From positions 30,999,654-31,063,653 of the forward strand of contig CM022679.1 of NCBI GenBank assembly GCA_012295275.1: a DNA stretch of 64,000 bases, given 5' to 3'. This document shows, in pieces, positions 24,301 through 58,417 of the stretch. The DNA comes from Chrysomallon squamiferum (Eukaryota > Mollusca > Gastropoda > Neomphalida > Peltospiridae). The notes under the pieces are model-generated. The model worked only from the letters and a program-made list of their open reading frames with translations. It searched no databases and had not been told where the DNA came from. How positions within the stretch are numbered: position 1 is the stretch's first letter; each line of letters begins with the position of its first letter. Made by a program: the position numbers and the translations under genes.

Positions 24301-25215
24301 ATGTTTGTATTCAGTGAAAAGGTGCACTATGTAAAATATGTATGTACATACATATATATATTTTCTTTTTTTCAGCGATCGTTGGGGATTGTATCAAGTA
24401 AGTGAAATAAATTTAAAAAAAACTAATAAAAAAAATAACAATGATGATCATAATAATAATAGTAATAATAAAAATAACAATAATAGCAATATCGATAAAT
24501 GGCTTTTGAATTTGAGTCTGTTTTATGTCTATATATGATAACAGCAATTGTATATTATTTAAAATAAATTAATAAATTAAAAATAATAATGATGATGATA
24601 ACGATGATGATGATGAAGATGATGATGCTAATGGCAACAAGAACAATTGTAATAACAATAATAACAATATCCCCAAATACCTGTTAAATTAAAATGTATT
24701 ATTGTTTATAATATGAGAATAATTTTTAACCTCTTTGTTTTATTCATGGTGTAATAAATTCGGAATAAGTCAAGTAAGTTAACATTAATTTATGGTATAT
24801 AAGATAGATGCAGCTGAACATAAACTGTTGGATAGTGACAATGTCAGACTGAGGTACAAGGTAAAGAGTACCAAGTTAATGTTTCGATTCAGCGAAAAGT
24901 TCCATTGAGTAAATGTTTTTTATTTTTTAGGTGTAGACGGCCGCCCTATCCCCCATGACAAGTAAGTAAGTATAATTTAAGTCCACATTAACATCATGTA
25001 AATAAACAAACACATAAATAAATAAATAAATAAATAATGAGTTGCCTATAACTAAGCTATTTCGAAATTTTTATAATTATACAGTCATTCTTCTGCCCAT
25101 CTAGCTTTCTCCCTTTCTCAGATATATTTTATTCTACTTCAGAGCGACGAGTGAACTGTAAAAGGAGAATGATGTTGTAAGCTACTGAAGAGATAATAAA
25201 ATGCTAATGTAAAAC
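20191..25215 (+). CDS. Micro-exon gene B: two signal exons, partly degenerate
   Basis: Signal exon Ba 20655-20766 (ATG 20678, ends phase 2) and signal exon Bb 20985-21090 (ATG 21008, ends phase 2, weaker gtaatt donor) both encode the family leader. They are followed by 22773-22802 (30 nt; RTGRSIRSD), the family's GRS exon. The next expected 24-nt exon near 23063 has lost its donor. Further candidates are 23486-23511 (26 nt, weak acceptor), 24376-24397 (22 nt, strong acceptor and donor) and 24931-24961 (31 nt). The 26- and 22-nt exons together keep phase. The terminal exon is 25143-25161 (ATSEL then TAA), with AATAAA at 25195-25200. The shortest in-frame form (signal, 22773 exon, terminal) gives about 43-45 residues. 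If 24931 is used, it stops in TGA. It may be a functional variant or a decaying copy. Confidence 0.5.
20655..20766 (+). CDS. Gene B signal exon a
   Basis: Acceptor gcag, ATG at 20678, reading MFALKLQIILLLIILGS then a short tail ending SICYI, donor gtaagt. Coding part 89 nt, phase 2 end, as in the other copies. Confidence 0.72.
20985..21090 (+). CDS. Gene B signal exon b (tandem duplicate)
   Basis: A second copy of the leader exon 330 bases downstream, with its own acceptor and ATG at 21008 and a different tail (LTSKGN). The donor is gtaatt. Joining a to b would leave the wrong phase, so the two are best read as mutually exclusive. Confidence 0.6.
25143..25200 (+). CDS. Gene B terminal exon and poly(A) signal
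   Basis: The acceptor tattctacttcag is followed by an open ATSEL and TAA at 25159-25161; AATAAA lies at 25195-25200. The same block occurs inverted as the terminal exon of gene C (31100-31118) and, more diverged, of gene A. Confidence 0.65.
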
Positions 25216-25276
25216 ATTGAAATGAATCTGTTATAGCTCTTTAAAAGCGAGGGAATGAAACCATTAATAGTTGTGC

Positions 25277-25278
<2 letters not shown>

Positions 25279-25338
<60 letters not shown>
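25279..25338. repeat. (CT)n tract past gene B terminal exon
   Basis: About 29 CT units, on the CU sense relative to gene B, about 80 bases past the poly(A) signal. Confidence 0.95.
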
Positions 25339-25345
<7 letters not shown>

Positions 25346-25739
25346 AAATCCTGTTGCCTACGTGCAAACAGAAGAAAAAGAAATAACAATATTACCTTCA
25401 TACATTATGTAACATATTAATGTGACTGTAAAATGACATAAAATAATAGGATTATTAATATTATATTCTCCCAAAAGAGAAACGCAAAATGGTTGATTTC
25501 TTAGATAACTAAAGTAAACTGACACATATCGAACTACGAGTATAATGACATTTGGTGATTCTAACCTATAGCTTTACTCAGTCGCCAAAAAGTAGATAAC
25601 AGAAATAAAGGCTATAATCGTGTTTATTAGCCAAAGCGTCCCCGCATGCAAACCACGTGCGCACGTGCAGCACAAGAAACTTGAATACGAGGGTTATAAA
25701 ACTGCAAGGTTTTCGAATACTTCTGCTCGTTATTTTTGT

Positions 25740-25867
25740 TGTGACCCAACATCAAACAAATGCCACGACTGAGGGAACCGCAACGAAACGACGCCATCGG
25801 CCGTTTACAAGCTGGCGAATCCTTCTCGACCGTAGCCCGGGTGTTCCATGTATCCCCAAGCACAAAA
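25740..25867 (+). mobile_element. Tc1/mariner-like transposase N-terminal fragment
   Basis: The frame from 25760 reads MPRLREPQRNDAIGRLQAG and then STVARVFHVSPST, the first helix-turn-helix of a Tc1-family transposase. The match stops near 25867, where sequence homologous to the micro-exon gene leader intron (about 20280) resumes. No catalytic DDE region and no inverted repeats are visible, so it is a dead fragment. The element's upstream part probably starts near 25620. Confidence 0.72.
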
Positions 25868-26011
25868 TTACAACACACAAAAGAGAAAAGAATACAGTTA
25901 AACGTAGTAACTTTTTCGAACAGTTGGTGTCTACATACGGAAGAAAGTTTAAAATCTTAGGGAAATACGTTAACAGGACGAAGGAGAAAATAACACATTC
26001 ACTTTTGTTTC

Positions 26012-26076
<65 letters not shown>

Positions 26077-26900
26077 AATCGAGATGAGTGCAAAATTAAA
26101 TACCTTTTTAGTGTTGGCGACCGTAGATGTAATTAAATATATTTGTAATAATCTTCTTTTATTCCAGTACAAATACGTATATGGAATTATGAGAAATAAA
26201 ACGTTTCATCTAAATAATTTTTAATGTAAAACGTTTCTTATTATATGGCTTTCATTATAGACATGTAATTTTAATCGTACTTTTTTATATCGTTATTACT
26301 ACTACTTCTATTACGATTATTATTTTTGTTAATTTTTTTTTCGCATCACTAATCACTTCTTGTTAAATTGCTACATATTTTAAATTCATTTACGTTTAAG
26401 TTCCTTTACGTCAGTGTAAGGTTTATTTTACTGAAAATTATACGTAAGAATAAAACAGAATGTAATTGTAGTTAAAGGATTATATTCATGTTAAGAAAAC
26501 TATTAAGATGTAAAATAAAACTGTAAAATAAATCGTAAAACTGCATGCTGTTTTCTGCCACCTGAAGTCTAATAAATCAATTATTTATACTCGGAGTTAG
26601 AAAATACTTTAAGATTTTCGAGCTGCTTTTAGTTCCTCATTTAACAACATAAATTCATAGATCCACTTTGATAACATGTCTCAGTGTGTTCATATTAATA
26701 TTCACAGTTTTAGGGACCCAGCCCAGTCAGTAGAAATTTATTTATAGCTTTACAGAAAAACAAATACCCTGAAACATTATCCATATTCGAGTACTGGATT
26801 CATGAAATATATTAAGAATTTATATTGATAATAAACAGAAAGTTTTGCGTTAGAACGAATATTAATTAGATTAATAATGCAGTATGTTTTGCACTTTGTT
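25862..26900 (+). pseudogene. Relic of a micro-exon gene 5' region with signal exon replaced by (GT)n
   Basis: From 25868 the sequence follows the leader intron of gene B (tacagttaaacgtagtaa..., aaaatcttagggaaatac...). At 26015-26074 there is a (GT)n run where the signal exon should be. From about 26077 it resumes with the flank normally found after that exon (gagatgagtgcaaaattaaa, tgtaattaaatatatttgta). With no ATG or signal peptide it cannot make the family product. Confidence 0.65.
26015..26074. repeat. (GT)n microsatellite in the relic copy
   Basis: About 30 perfect GT units sitting at the place of a lost signal exon. Confidence 0.95.
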
Positions 26901-27140
26901 TTGGTGTACATTCGGTATTAAAAAACAAAGGAAGATGAAAAGCTTTTTCTTTTATTAAGTTTTGTTCCTCTTATCTTTCTTTCAATACGCATATCTGTAA
27001 GAAATAAGGCACATATTATTAGTGGATTGAAAAGATATCCTCCCATATATCTTTTTTTTATTTTAATTTTTATTATGATTATTATTATTATTTATCTATT
27101 TATTTGGTGTACATTCGGTATTAAAAAACAAAGGAAGATC

Positions 27141-27146
<6 letters not shown>

Positions 27147-27200
<54 letters not shown>

Positions 27201-27238
27201 CATATATACATACATACGTACATACATATATATATATG
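27147..27238. repeat. (CA)n then (TA)/(CATA)n microsatellite
   Basis: About 20 CA units followed by TA- and CATA-rich sequence. It lies where the orientation of micro-exon homology turns from plus to minus. Confidence 0.9.
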
Positions 27239-27400
27239 TAATGAGTTGCCTATAACTAAAATATTTGGAAGTTTCAATCAGTGATTATTGTTTATCACTA
27301 TACAGTCCTTCTTCTAACAATCTAGCTCTCGCCTGTGTCAGAGCTATATTTTATCTTTGTTTCTTCATGTTAATGTGGACCTAAAATATACTTCACTTAC

Positions 27401-27430
27401 GTGTCAGAGCGGATGGATCGCCCAGTCTGG
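27401..27430 (-). pseudogene. Lone 30-nt micro-exon, relic of another gene copy
   Basis: A perfect 30-nt exon with cag acceptor and gtaagt donor on the minus strand, reading QTGRSIRSD, close to the 22773-22802 exon of gene B. It lies beyond the terminal exon of gene C and has no signal or terminal exon of its own. The 27240-28450 block around it is the usual intron sequence of the family, so this is a stranded gene fragment. (ATT)n occupies about 27848-27910. Confidence 0.6.
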
Positions 27431-27849
27431 CTGAAAAGAAGAAGAAGAAAAGAAAGAATATTTTACTGAGTGTAACTTTTAGCTGAATAGAAACATAAGC
27501 GATTACAATTTACCTTTTACCTCAGTCTGACACTGTCCGTAATATAGACAGATATCTCTGAGATAAAGAGTCTCTAGTCGATGATTCAGGGATATTTCAT
27601 TTCTATGATCATTTTACATTCAGCTGCATCAATCTGACGTAGGATAAATGTAAAGTTTGCTTACTGGATGTATTCCATGTTTATAACAGCCGGAACAAAA
27701 GAAAGAGATTGTACCTTATTCAAGTATTATAAGTAATAATATATTTTAATTTAACACCCTTTGTCGATATTGTTGTTATTGTTGTTATTATTGCTGTTAT
27801 TATTATTATGATCATCGTTATTATTATTTATTTATTTATGTGTTATTAA

Positions 27850-27909
<60 letters not shown>

Positions 27910-28449
27910 CATCATCATTATTATTTTTAAATAATATAATGTTTGCTGATACCGTATTTGATGAACTGTAATGCACATCATTATTGCCAAAATAGTATTT
28001 AGTCTATTATTTATCAAGAATCAATTAAGAAAGAAACCACAGACACAGAAACATATACACACACAAAGACAAATAGTCAAATGGATTTGGGCTGAGATGC
28101 CTTTGCATTATTACTTTAGTGCGTCCGACCGTAATGCGGAATTTATTTATTTAATAATATTATAATTATTTAGTAAGACGTTTGAAACGTTTGCCGAGAT
28201 CAAGAGCAGAATCGTGATTTTAAAAACTAGACAAATTATCATGTTGTCCTCTGTTCACTTTAAAAAAGCACCCAGTAAAGTTACTACGGAGAAATAACTT
28301 TTGCAGTTCTTAATAGGTGTTTCAAAACAAAGGCACAAAGTGATGTAATATTGCTGCATTATTAGTGATGTCATGTGATCTTGTTTTACTATTTTCATAA
28401 TTTGCAAAACAAAAAAAAAGAACAACAAAAAACAAAAGCAAAAAAACCC

Positions 28450-29218
28450 TGCCATATCGTGATCATGTTGGTGATGATGATTACAATAATAATAACATCC
28501 ACAATGAGCATAAATTTAAACTGTATTTTTTAAAATAAAATTATAATAACTTATATTTATAGAATCGATTATAAATATATCTGTTTCATTTGATATTTAA
28601 TTTGGTCATAATTTCTGAAAGCAAAACTTAAATCATTCAGGATAAACAGGTACTTTTTTTTTATAACTGTCAGTTATATGAGCTTGTGATTTATGTTTCT
28701 CAAACTGTCATATATATCTTTTTAAATGTGTATCTACTTTGTTGTTATTAGTACAGTAGAGGTAGTTAAAATAATATTATCTGCTTTATCTCTCGTTTAT
28801 TTATTTTTTCTCTCTTTCTTTCTTATTTTCTTTATTTTTTGTTTCTACTCTCCCATAATACTATTCAAACGTTTCCTTTATTATTATTCTATACTGTAAT
28901 ATTATTATTCATTATTACTGTCTATTGTAATAGATACCTCAACTGTTTTAGTGAAATGTGATTAATTGATATCTTAGTACTAGCGGTAGTACGTACGTAC
29001 AAACCTACAATAATGTTTTTCTGCTTAAATTTAATCTTTCTCTTACGTTATGAAATTTGACAGACTTATTGTTATTATTATTATTTCAACTCATCTTTCT
29101 CTCACACAAAGTGTAAAATATGCATGGATGTAATGTCATTGTTTTCTAAATAATTATTGCATGAGTTGTACACTAAATGCTTAAACGTGTCTCGAAATAG
29201 ATATAGTATTATGCAGAA

Positions 29219-29298
<80 letters not shown>

Positions 29299-30920
29299 AC
29301 ACACAAAGATGAACTTTGTTTTGAACCTTGTTGATTTCACTTCATTCATGGCCAACATACTTCACATGTAAAGGGCTGATTACATACACCGTTTGTTCTA
29401 ATGAGAGATAGTAAACAACTGTTTATATCAACAATGTTCCGACAGAGGAGTATACTTCTCCGAAGTTATAATATACGTTGGGGGCCAGAAATCATCTGGA
29501 GACACAATTACCCCACCTTACCCTAATAACTAACTACATCAATGTTTATTTCATTTAACTCTAATACTCTTGAATGAGACCTGGTCCTTTTTAAATCACC
29601 TCAAGATTAATCTGCAAAATATTACCTATACAACATATAAAAGGTCGAGAACTGTAATAGTTTCAGTTTAATAATAAAATGCACTTAAAGTGGACACATG
29701 TGACCACTAGAGCGATATGACTCAGCTTTAATACTGTATTACAACCTCATCTTGAATGCTGATTTCGAAAGATTCATTGGAGGAATTTTGAGTGATAAAG
29801 AAGAGCAATAATTGTTCTTTGTATTTATATAATTGCAGGAAAGTGTCAGTAAAGACGGTTTTCGGCCAACGAATCTCAGCTAATACTTGAGATTTATATT
29901 CCACGTGTCAACAAAGTCAGATTTATCGAATTAAACCCACTGTGTGATTCGACATGGAATGTCCCTATCATGGATTTTTTATAAATATTTGCTGATATTT
30001 AATACCAGGTCTGTAAAACACAATTAAATGTAAGACTAATTGTTTCTTGAAAATCCTCTCCTATATAATATTTTATTAATATATCTTACTAATCGCAATG
30101 AGAAATGAGATTACTTCATTATTAACATATATATTAACATATTTTATTTTTATCTTCTTCACTAAAGACTTTTTTCCCATCTACTGAATGCTTCATGATG
30201 CCATGGACATTACTTATAAAAAGAGCTGAAAATCAATAGAGGTAGTAAAAATAATATTTGTATTTTATCTCTGGTTTATATTACATTTTTTTTTTTTTTT
30301 CGGATGTCTGATAATCGCATTGAGATGTTTCATGTAAATATGCCTTTGTGCATTATAATTATTGTATATTGTCATTTCATTATTCATTATTACTAATTAC
30401 TATATTATTAATAGAGATAGTTAAAATAGCATTACTATTTTATGTCTTGTTTATTTATTTGTTATTTATGTATCTTCTAGTGTCCGATACTAGCATTAAA
30501 ACGTTTCTGATGTATTTGGCTTAGTGCATTATTATCATTGCTTACTGTCTTTTCATTATTCATCATTATTACTTACTCTACTAGATACGGCAATTGTTTT
30601 AGTGAAGTATGTTTAATTAATATCTTATTACTCACACTAGTAAGTACATACGTACCTACCTACAATAAAAATGTTCTGTTTAAATGTTTTCCTTCTCTTA
30701 CCGTATGAAATTTAGCAGAGTTATTGTAACTAATAATAATAATAATCTTATTATTTTATGTCTTTTTTCAGTGATACTAATATGCTACGTAATGTAACAA
30801 GGAAACATTCTCATTTCTTATTCTTCTGTTTTGTAATTAGTTATTGCAGGTAGGCTACAGGACTAGATGTGTTTTATACTGAAAGGGAATACAAATTTCG
30901 AAATAGATAAATAGAAAATT
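28450..30920. other. Non-coding, family-related spacer
   Basis: AT-rich sequence partly resembling the spacers at 18.5-19.8 kb and 46-47.4 kb (ataatttctgaaag, tttttaaatgtgt, gtagaggtag blocks), with (GA)n at 29228-29295. About 29300-30050 is unrelated to the rest of the cluster and has no open frame of note. No gene is recognised. Confidence 0.6.
29228..29295. repeat. (GA)n microsatellite
   Basis: About 33 GA units flanked on both sides by short CA runs. Confidence 0.95.
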
Positions 30921-30928
30921 ATACACAA

Positions 30929-30929
<1 letters not shown>

Positions 30930-30990
<61 letters not shown>
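30930..30990. repeat. (GA)n tract past gene C terminal exon
   Basis: About 30 GA units (CU in the sense of gene C), about 75 bases past its poly(A) signal, mirroring the arrangement in genes A and B. Confidence 0.95.
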
Positions 30991-30992
<2 letters not shown>

Positions 30993-31059
30993 AATTTCAT
31001 TCCCTCGTTTTTAAATAGCTATAATAAATTCATAACAGTCATTTCAGTGTTTTACATTA

Positions 31060-44496
<13,437 letters not shown>

Positions 44497-44523
44497 AATA
44501 TTTGCAATATCGTTGGCACGAGG

Positions 44524-44531
44524 TATTTATA
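44524..44531 (-). promoter_or_regulatory. Gene C TATA box
   Basis: TATAAATA on the minus strand, about 65 bases upstream of the exon 1 donor at 44459, in the promoter block shared by all copies. Confidence 0.65.
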
Positions 44532-44599
44532 ATGATGCACGGACGCAGTAATAATGAATCAAACGTGTGATATATAACAAATTACTGTGGCATAAAAAT

Positions 44600-46445
44600 A
44601 TAAAAGCAAAATAAATGTAAAGTTTGTGACAGGTGAAACGATTAAACATTGAATTTTCATATATTTATTTTATAATTAATTTGCTCTGTGTATTCTGTCG
44701 AGTTCTCTTTTTGTATGTCTGTCATAAATGTTTGTATATCTGTATTTATTTAGCAATGTATCTATCAAAGTATCTCTATATGTAGTATACATCTATATGT
44801 AGTATACATCTATCTAGCTGTATCTGTGTCTATCTCTCTATCTGTCTGTCTATCTATCTATATCTGTCGACATCTATATTTCTAAATATATTTCTATCTA
44901 TCTATAATCTATGTATCTATCTGTCAATATATGCACCTATTTATCTATCTATTTGTCTTTGTATTTTTCTATCTGCCCTTCAGTTTTCCCTAATTTTTCT
45001 ATAAGTGAAATGATATTCAAAACGTATATTGACTATTACAATATATTAAGTTAGTATAGGATGATTGTTCCATGAAAACAAACAGGTTTCGCTCTTTCAG
45101 TGATTGAGAAAATATAGATTTTTTTCTATCAACAATGAAAGTTTCGAGTCCTTTATTGTAAAAACAAATGTTACGAAATTAATAAAAACACTTCTTTGAG
45201 GTCGATTACCTCGTCAATTAAGCATTACGAGGAAATCTGTTTTGATTTCCTAAAAGAATAGTAATTTATGAATAAAATCGTCACAAAGATTTTACTCTTC
45301 TCCCTAAGCAGTTATTTTTTAGTATGATTGAAAATTATTATTGATTTCGACAAATAAAAATGTTTTTAATGACAACGTTCTAGTTTCGATCTGAGTACAC
45401 TGAAATTTCTTTAAGCCCACCAACTTCATCTCATCTGACTTTTATTTGCACCCTCCACACCGACTTCACAGGTTGCCAACTTTCTTGTAATTCTGAAACA
45501 TGGTAAGACGGTCAAGTTCGATGCAGTGGGGGTTTGTGGGTTAAAATGATAATGTTAAAATTTTACACTACAGAGTTATAATTCTAAAGTGGTCTATTAA
45601 ACACGAACTGACTTTATCAATCCCAAAATCGTCGAATTCAACACCACATTTTCGGACCAAAAGTTTCCCAACTTATGCAGTAAACCATTTCCACACTCTT
45701 GTGTAATTATGTCATATTAATCACATTTTTTGTTTTTTGCTAAGGTGCTAATAGATAATATATTTTGTTTATTCTACACAACATTTTAGTATGAAATAGT
45801 AATATTTTATTATCTTCCTAATCCTAGTGAGAAATGAGATTACATTATTATAAGCACGTATATTATTGTTTTCATCTTCACTGAAGACATATTCTTCCAT
45901 TTACTGAATGATTATTCATGCCATTCACATTACTTTTATCAATTTCTAAAAATGTCTTGTTCATAATATAAAGCTATTTTATCATTCTCGTATTCAATAA
46001 TAATGCTCTTCTAAAAACATACTGAATTTCCTTAATCAGAAATATTTTTATAACAGATACACAATAACAAAATCAACTAAAATCGGAATTAAGATTTTAA
46101 AAAGTGCGAGTTGTTGCATTTTTTCATAATATTATAATAACTTGTTAGCGATTATAAATATTTGTTTTCGTTTGTTATTTAATATGGTCATAATTTCTGA
46201 AAGAAAACTATATATCATATCAGAAAAACAGCTACATAAAACAGTCAGTTGTATGAGTTTTCGTTTTGTGTTTTTCAAACTGTCATATTTATCTTTTTAA
46301 ATGCATTTCTGCTCCCTTGTTATTAATGCAGAACAGGTAGTTGAAATAATGTTACTATTTTATCTCTCGTTTATTTCATTTGTTTATATATATGCGTATT
46401 TATTTACATTATTCATCTATATAGAGCAGCTTGAAAACTGTAATA

Positions 46446-46486
<41 letters not shown>

Positions 46487-47833
46487 GCTTTTCTTCCAAT
46501 TTTGCTGTCCCATAATACTGTCCAAATGTTTCATGTAAATATGCTTTCGTTGTTTATTATTATTCTGTACATAATGTTGTTATTTATTATTTCTAGCTAC
46601 TGTAACAGATACCACAGTTGTTTCAGTTAAATTATATTTAATATCTGAGTGGTGACAATGAATATAAATTTATAATGTATTATTTAAAATAATATTATAA
46701 TAACTTGCAATCGATTATAAACATATATATTTTCGTTTGATATTTAATATTGTCATAATTTCTGATAGAAAACAGTACATCATCCTCGATGAACAGATAT
46801 ATAAAACTGTCAGTTGTACGTGAGTGTGATTTATTTTTTCAAACTGTTATGTTTTTCTTTTTAAATGTGTTTTTCCTTTGTTGTTATTAGTACAGTAGAG
46901 GTAGTACAAATAATATTATCTACTTTATCTCTCATTTATTATATTTTAATCTATTTTTTTTCTTCTCAGTCTCTTTTTCTTTCTTCTTTTTGTTGTTGTT
47001 TTTTTTGTTGATTTTCTTGTTTTGTTTGTTTGTTGCTTTTCTGATGTCCCATATTGCTACTCAAACATTTCATTGAAATATGCTTTCGCCCTTTATTGTT
47101 ATTCTATACTGTAATGTAATTATTCATTATTAGTATCTACTGTAATAAATACTTCCATTGTTTTAGTTAAATATGTTTAATTGATATCCTAGTACTAACA
47201 GTAGTACGTACGTACAAACGTACAATAATATATTTCTATTTAAATTTAATCCTCCTCTTACATAATGAATTTTAGTAGAGTTATTATAACTAATAATAAT
47301 AATAATAATATTATAATTATTTTAAATAATCTTCTGTCATACTAACATATTACATAATATTGAAATGTTTCTTTTAAAGTACGCAAACGTTATTCTTATA
47401 AGGTATAAATCTGTAATTTAATTATTCGTTATTATTACTGTTATATAATTTATATTAGTACTGTTGTCTAAGTAATTATTACAGATGCCTTATAAAAAAA
47501 AGGACGAGTTATATACAAAAACATAATATATATTTCGAAATAGATAATTAGAAAATTATTCACAAACTGAGAGAGAGAGAGTGAGTGACGATTTCATGAC
47601 CTCGCTTTTAAATAGCTTGTTTAATTCCTAATTATCTATATTATTATAGGTGTCTACGTACATACTAGAGTTACCACTAAGATATTAATTGAACATATTT
47701 AACTAAAACAATTGTGACATCTATAACAGTAATAATGAATAATAACATTACAATATAGAAAAACAATAAAGGACGAAAATATATTTGCATGAAACATTTG
47801 AATACCATTATGGGACAACCGAAAAAAAGCGAT

Positions 47834-47898
<65 letters not shown>

Positions 47899-49450
47899 TA
47901 ATAATAACAGTAATAATAATAAAAACAAATGAAATAAACCAGAGATAAAATAGTAGCATTATTTTAACTGCCTGTTCTGCATTAATAACAAGAGAGCAGA
48001 AACACGTTTAAAAAGATAAATAAAGATAAATGTTTGACAAACATTAAAAACAAACTCATAAAACTGACAGTTTTATGTATCTGTTTATCTGAAATGATAT
48101 ATTCTTCTCTTATAGAAAATATGACCTCATTAAATAAAAAACGGAACAAATATATTTGTAATCATTTACACGTTAATAGAATACTGCAGAATAAGTTATT
48201 ACTCATTGTGGATGTTGTTATTATTATTGTCATTATCATCACCTACATCATGATAATATCTGGTTTCTTTTCCTTATTTTATTTTTTGTTCTTGTTGTAA
48301 ATTTTGAAAATAGTAAAACAAGATGAAATCATTCTAATTGCAAACTGTCTATAATGTGTGTGCGTGCGGGTGTGTGTATGTGTGCGAACATGTGGTGTTC
48401 AAAGCGATGGTTTTGGCATTGATAAAGTCAGTTCGTATTTAATAGAACACTTTAGAATTATAACTCTGTAGTGTAAATTTGTAACATTATCATTTTAACC
48501 CACAAACCCCCACTGCATCGAACTTGACCGTCTTACCATGTTTCAGAATTAAAAGAAAGTTGGCAACCTGTGAAGTCGGCGTGGAGGGTGCAAATAAAAG
48601 TCAGATGAGATGAAGTTGGTGGGCTTAAAGAAATTTCAGTGTACTCAGATCGAAACTAGCACTTTGTCATTAAAAACATTTCATATTTGTCGAAATCAAT
48701 AATAATTTTCAATCATACCGATTAATAACTGCTTAGAGGGAAGAGTAAAATCTTTGCGACGATTTTATTCATAAATTACTATTCTTTTAGGAAATCAAAA
48801 CAGATTTCCTCGTAATGCTTAATTGACGAGGTAATCGACCTCAAAGAAGTGTTTTTATTAATTTCGTAACATTTGTTTTTACAATAAAGGACTCGAAACT
48901 TTCCGTGTTGATAGAAAAAAAAATATATTTTCTCAACACTGAAAGAGCGAAACCTGTTTGTTTTGATGGAACAATCATCCTATACTAACTTAATATATTC
49001 TAATAGTCAATATACGTTTTGAATATCATTTCACTTATAGAAAAATTAGGTAAAACTGATGGGCAGATAGAAAAATACAAAGACAGATAGATAGATAAAT
49101 AGGTGCATATATTGACAGATAGATACATAGATTATAGATAGATAGAAATATATTTAGAAATAGACTGATATAGATAGATAAACAAACAGATAGAGAGATA
49201 GACACATATACAGCTAGATAGATGTATACTACATATAGAGATACTTTGATAGATACATTGCTAAATAAATACAGATATACAAACATTTATGACAGACATA
49301 CAAAAAGAGAACTCGACAGAATACACAGAGCAAATTAATTATAAAATAAATTTATGAAAATTCGATGTTTAATCGTTTCACCTGTCACAAACTTTACATT
49401 TATTTTGCTTTTATATTTTTATGCCACAGTAATTTGTTATATATCACACG
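44600..49450. repeat. Spacer between divergent genes C and D, inverted arms
   Basis: About 44.2-45.6 kb is repeated in reverse at about 48.45-49.9 kb; for example the block around 45395-45560 is the reverse complement of 48480-48640. The arms include both promoters and signal exons. The middle has (TATC)-type repeats, ATT/AAT runs at 46445-46485 and 47838-47895, and no recognised gene. Confidence 0.75.
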
Positions 49451-49482
49451 CTTGATTCATTATTATTGCGTCCGTGCATCAT

Positions 49483-49490
49483 TATAAATA
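49483..49490 (+). promoter_or_regulatory. Gene D TATA box
   Basis: TATAAATA about 65 bases upstream of the leader-exon donor (CTG|gtaagt at 49555). Confidence 0.65.
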
Positions 49491-49512
49491 CCTCGTGCCA
49501 ACGACATTGCAA

Positions 49513-58217
<8,705 letters not shown>

Positions 58218-58417
58218 NNNNNNNNNNNNNNNNNNNNNNNNNNNNNNNNNNNNNNNNNNNNNNNNNNNNNNNNNNNNNNNNNNNNNNNNNNNNNNNNNNN
58301 NNNNNNNNNNNNNNNNNNNNNNNNNNNNNNNNNNNNNNNNNNNNNNNNNNNNNNNNNNNNNNNNNNNNNNNNNNNNNNNNNNNNNNNNNNNNNNNNNNNN
58401 NNNNNNNNNNNNNNNNN
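58218..58417. other. Assembly gap, 200 N
   Basis: Exactly 200 N, a typical fixed-size scaffold gap. The 75 bases before it (from about 58142) match nothing else in the cluster. The sequence after it begins inside the duplicated spacer equivalent to about 46.06 kb. Confidence 0.99.

Noticed and set aside
46301-46630. 109-codon hydrophobic frame (also 58658)
   Set aside because: AT-rich spacer with ATT repeats giving isoleucine runs; no family match, and frames differ among copies.
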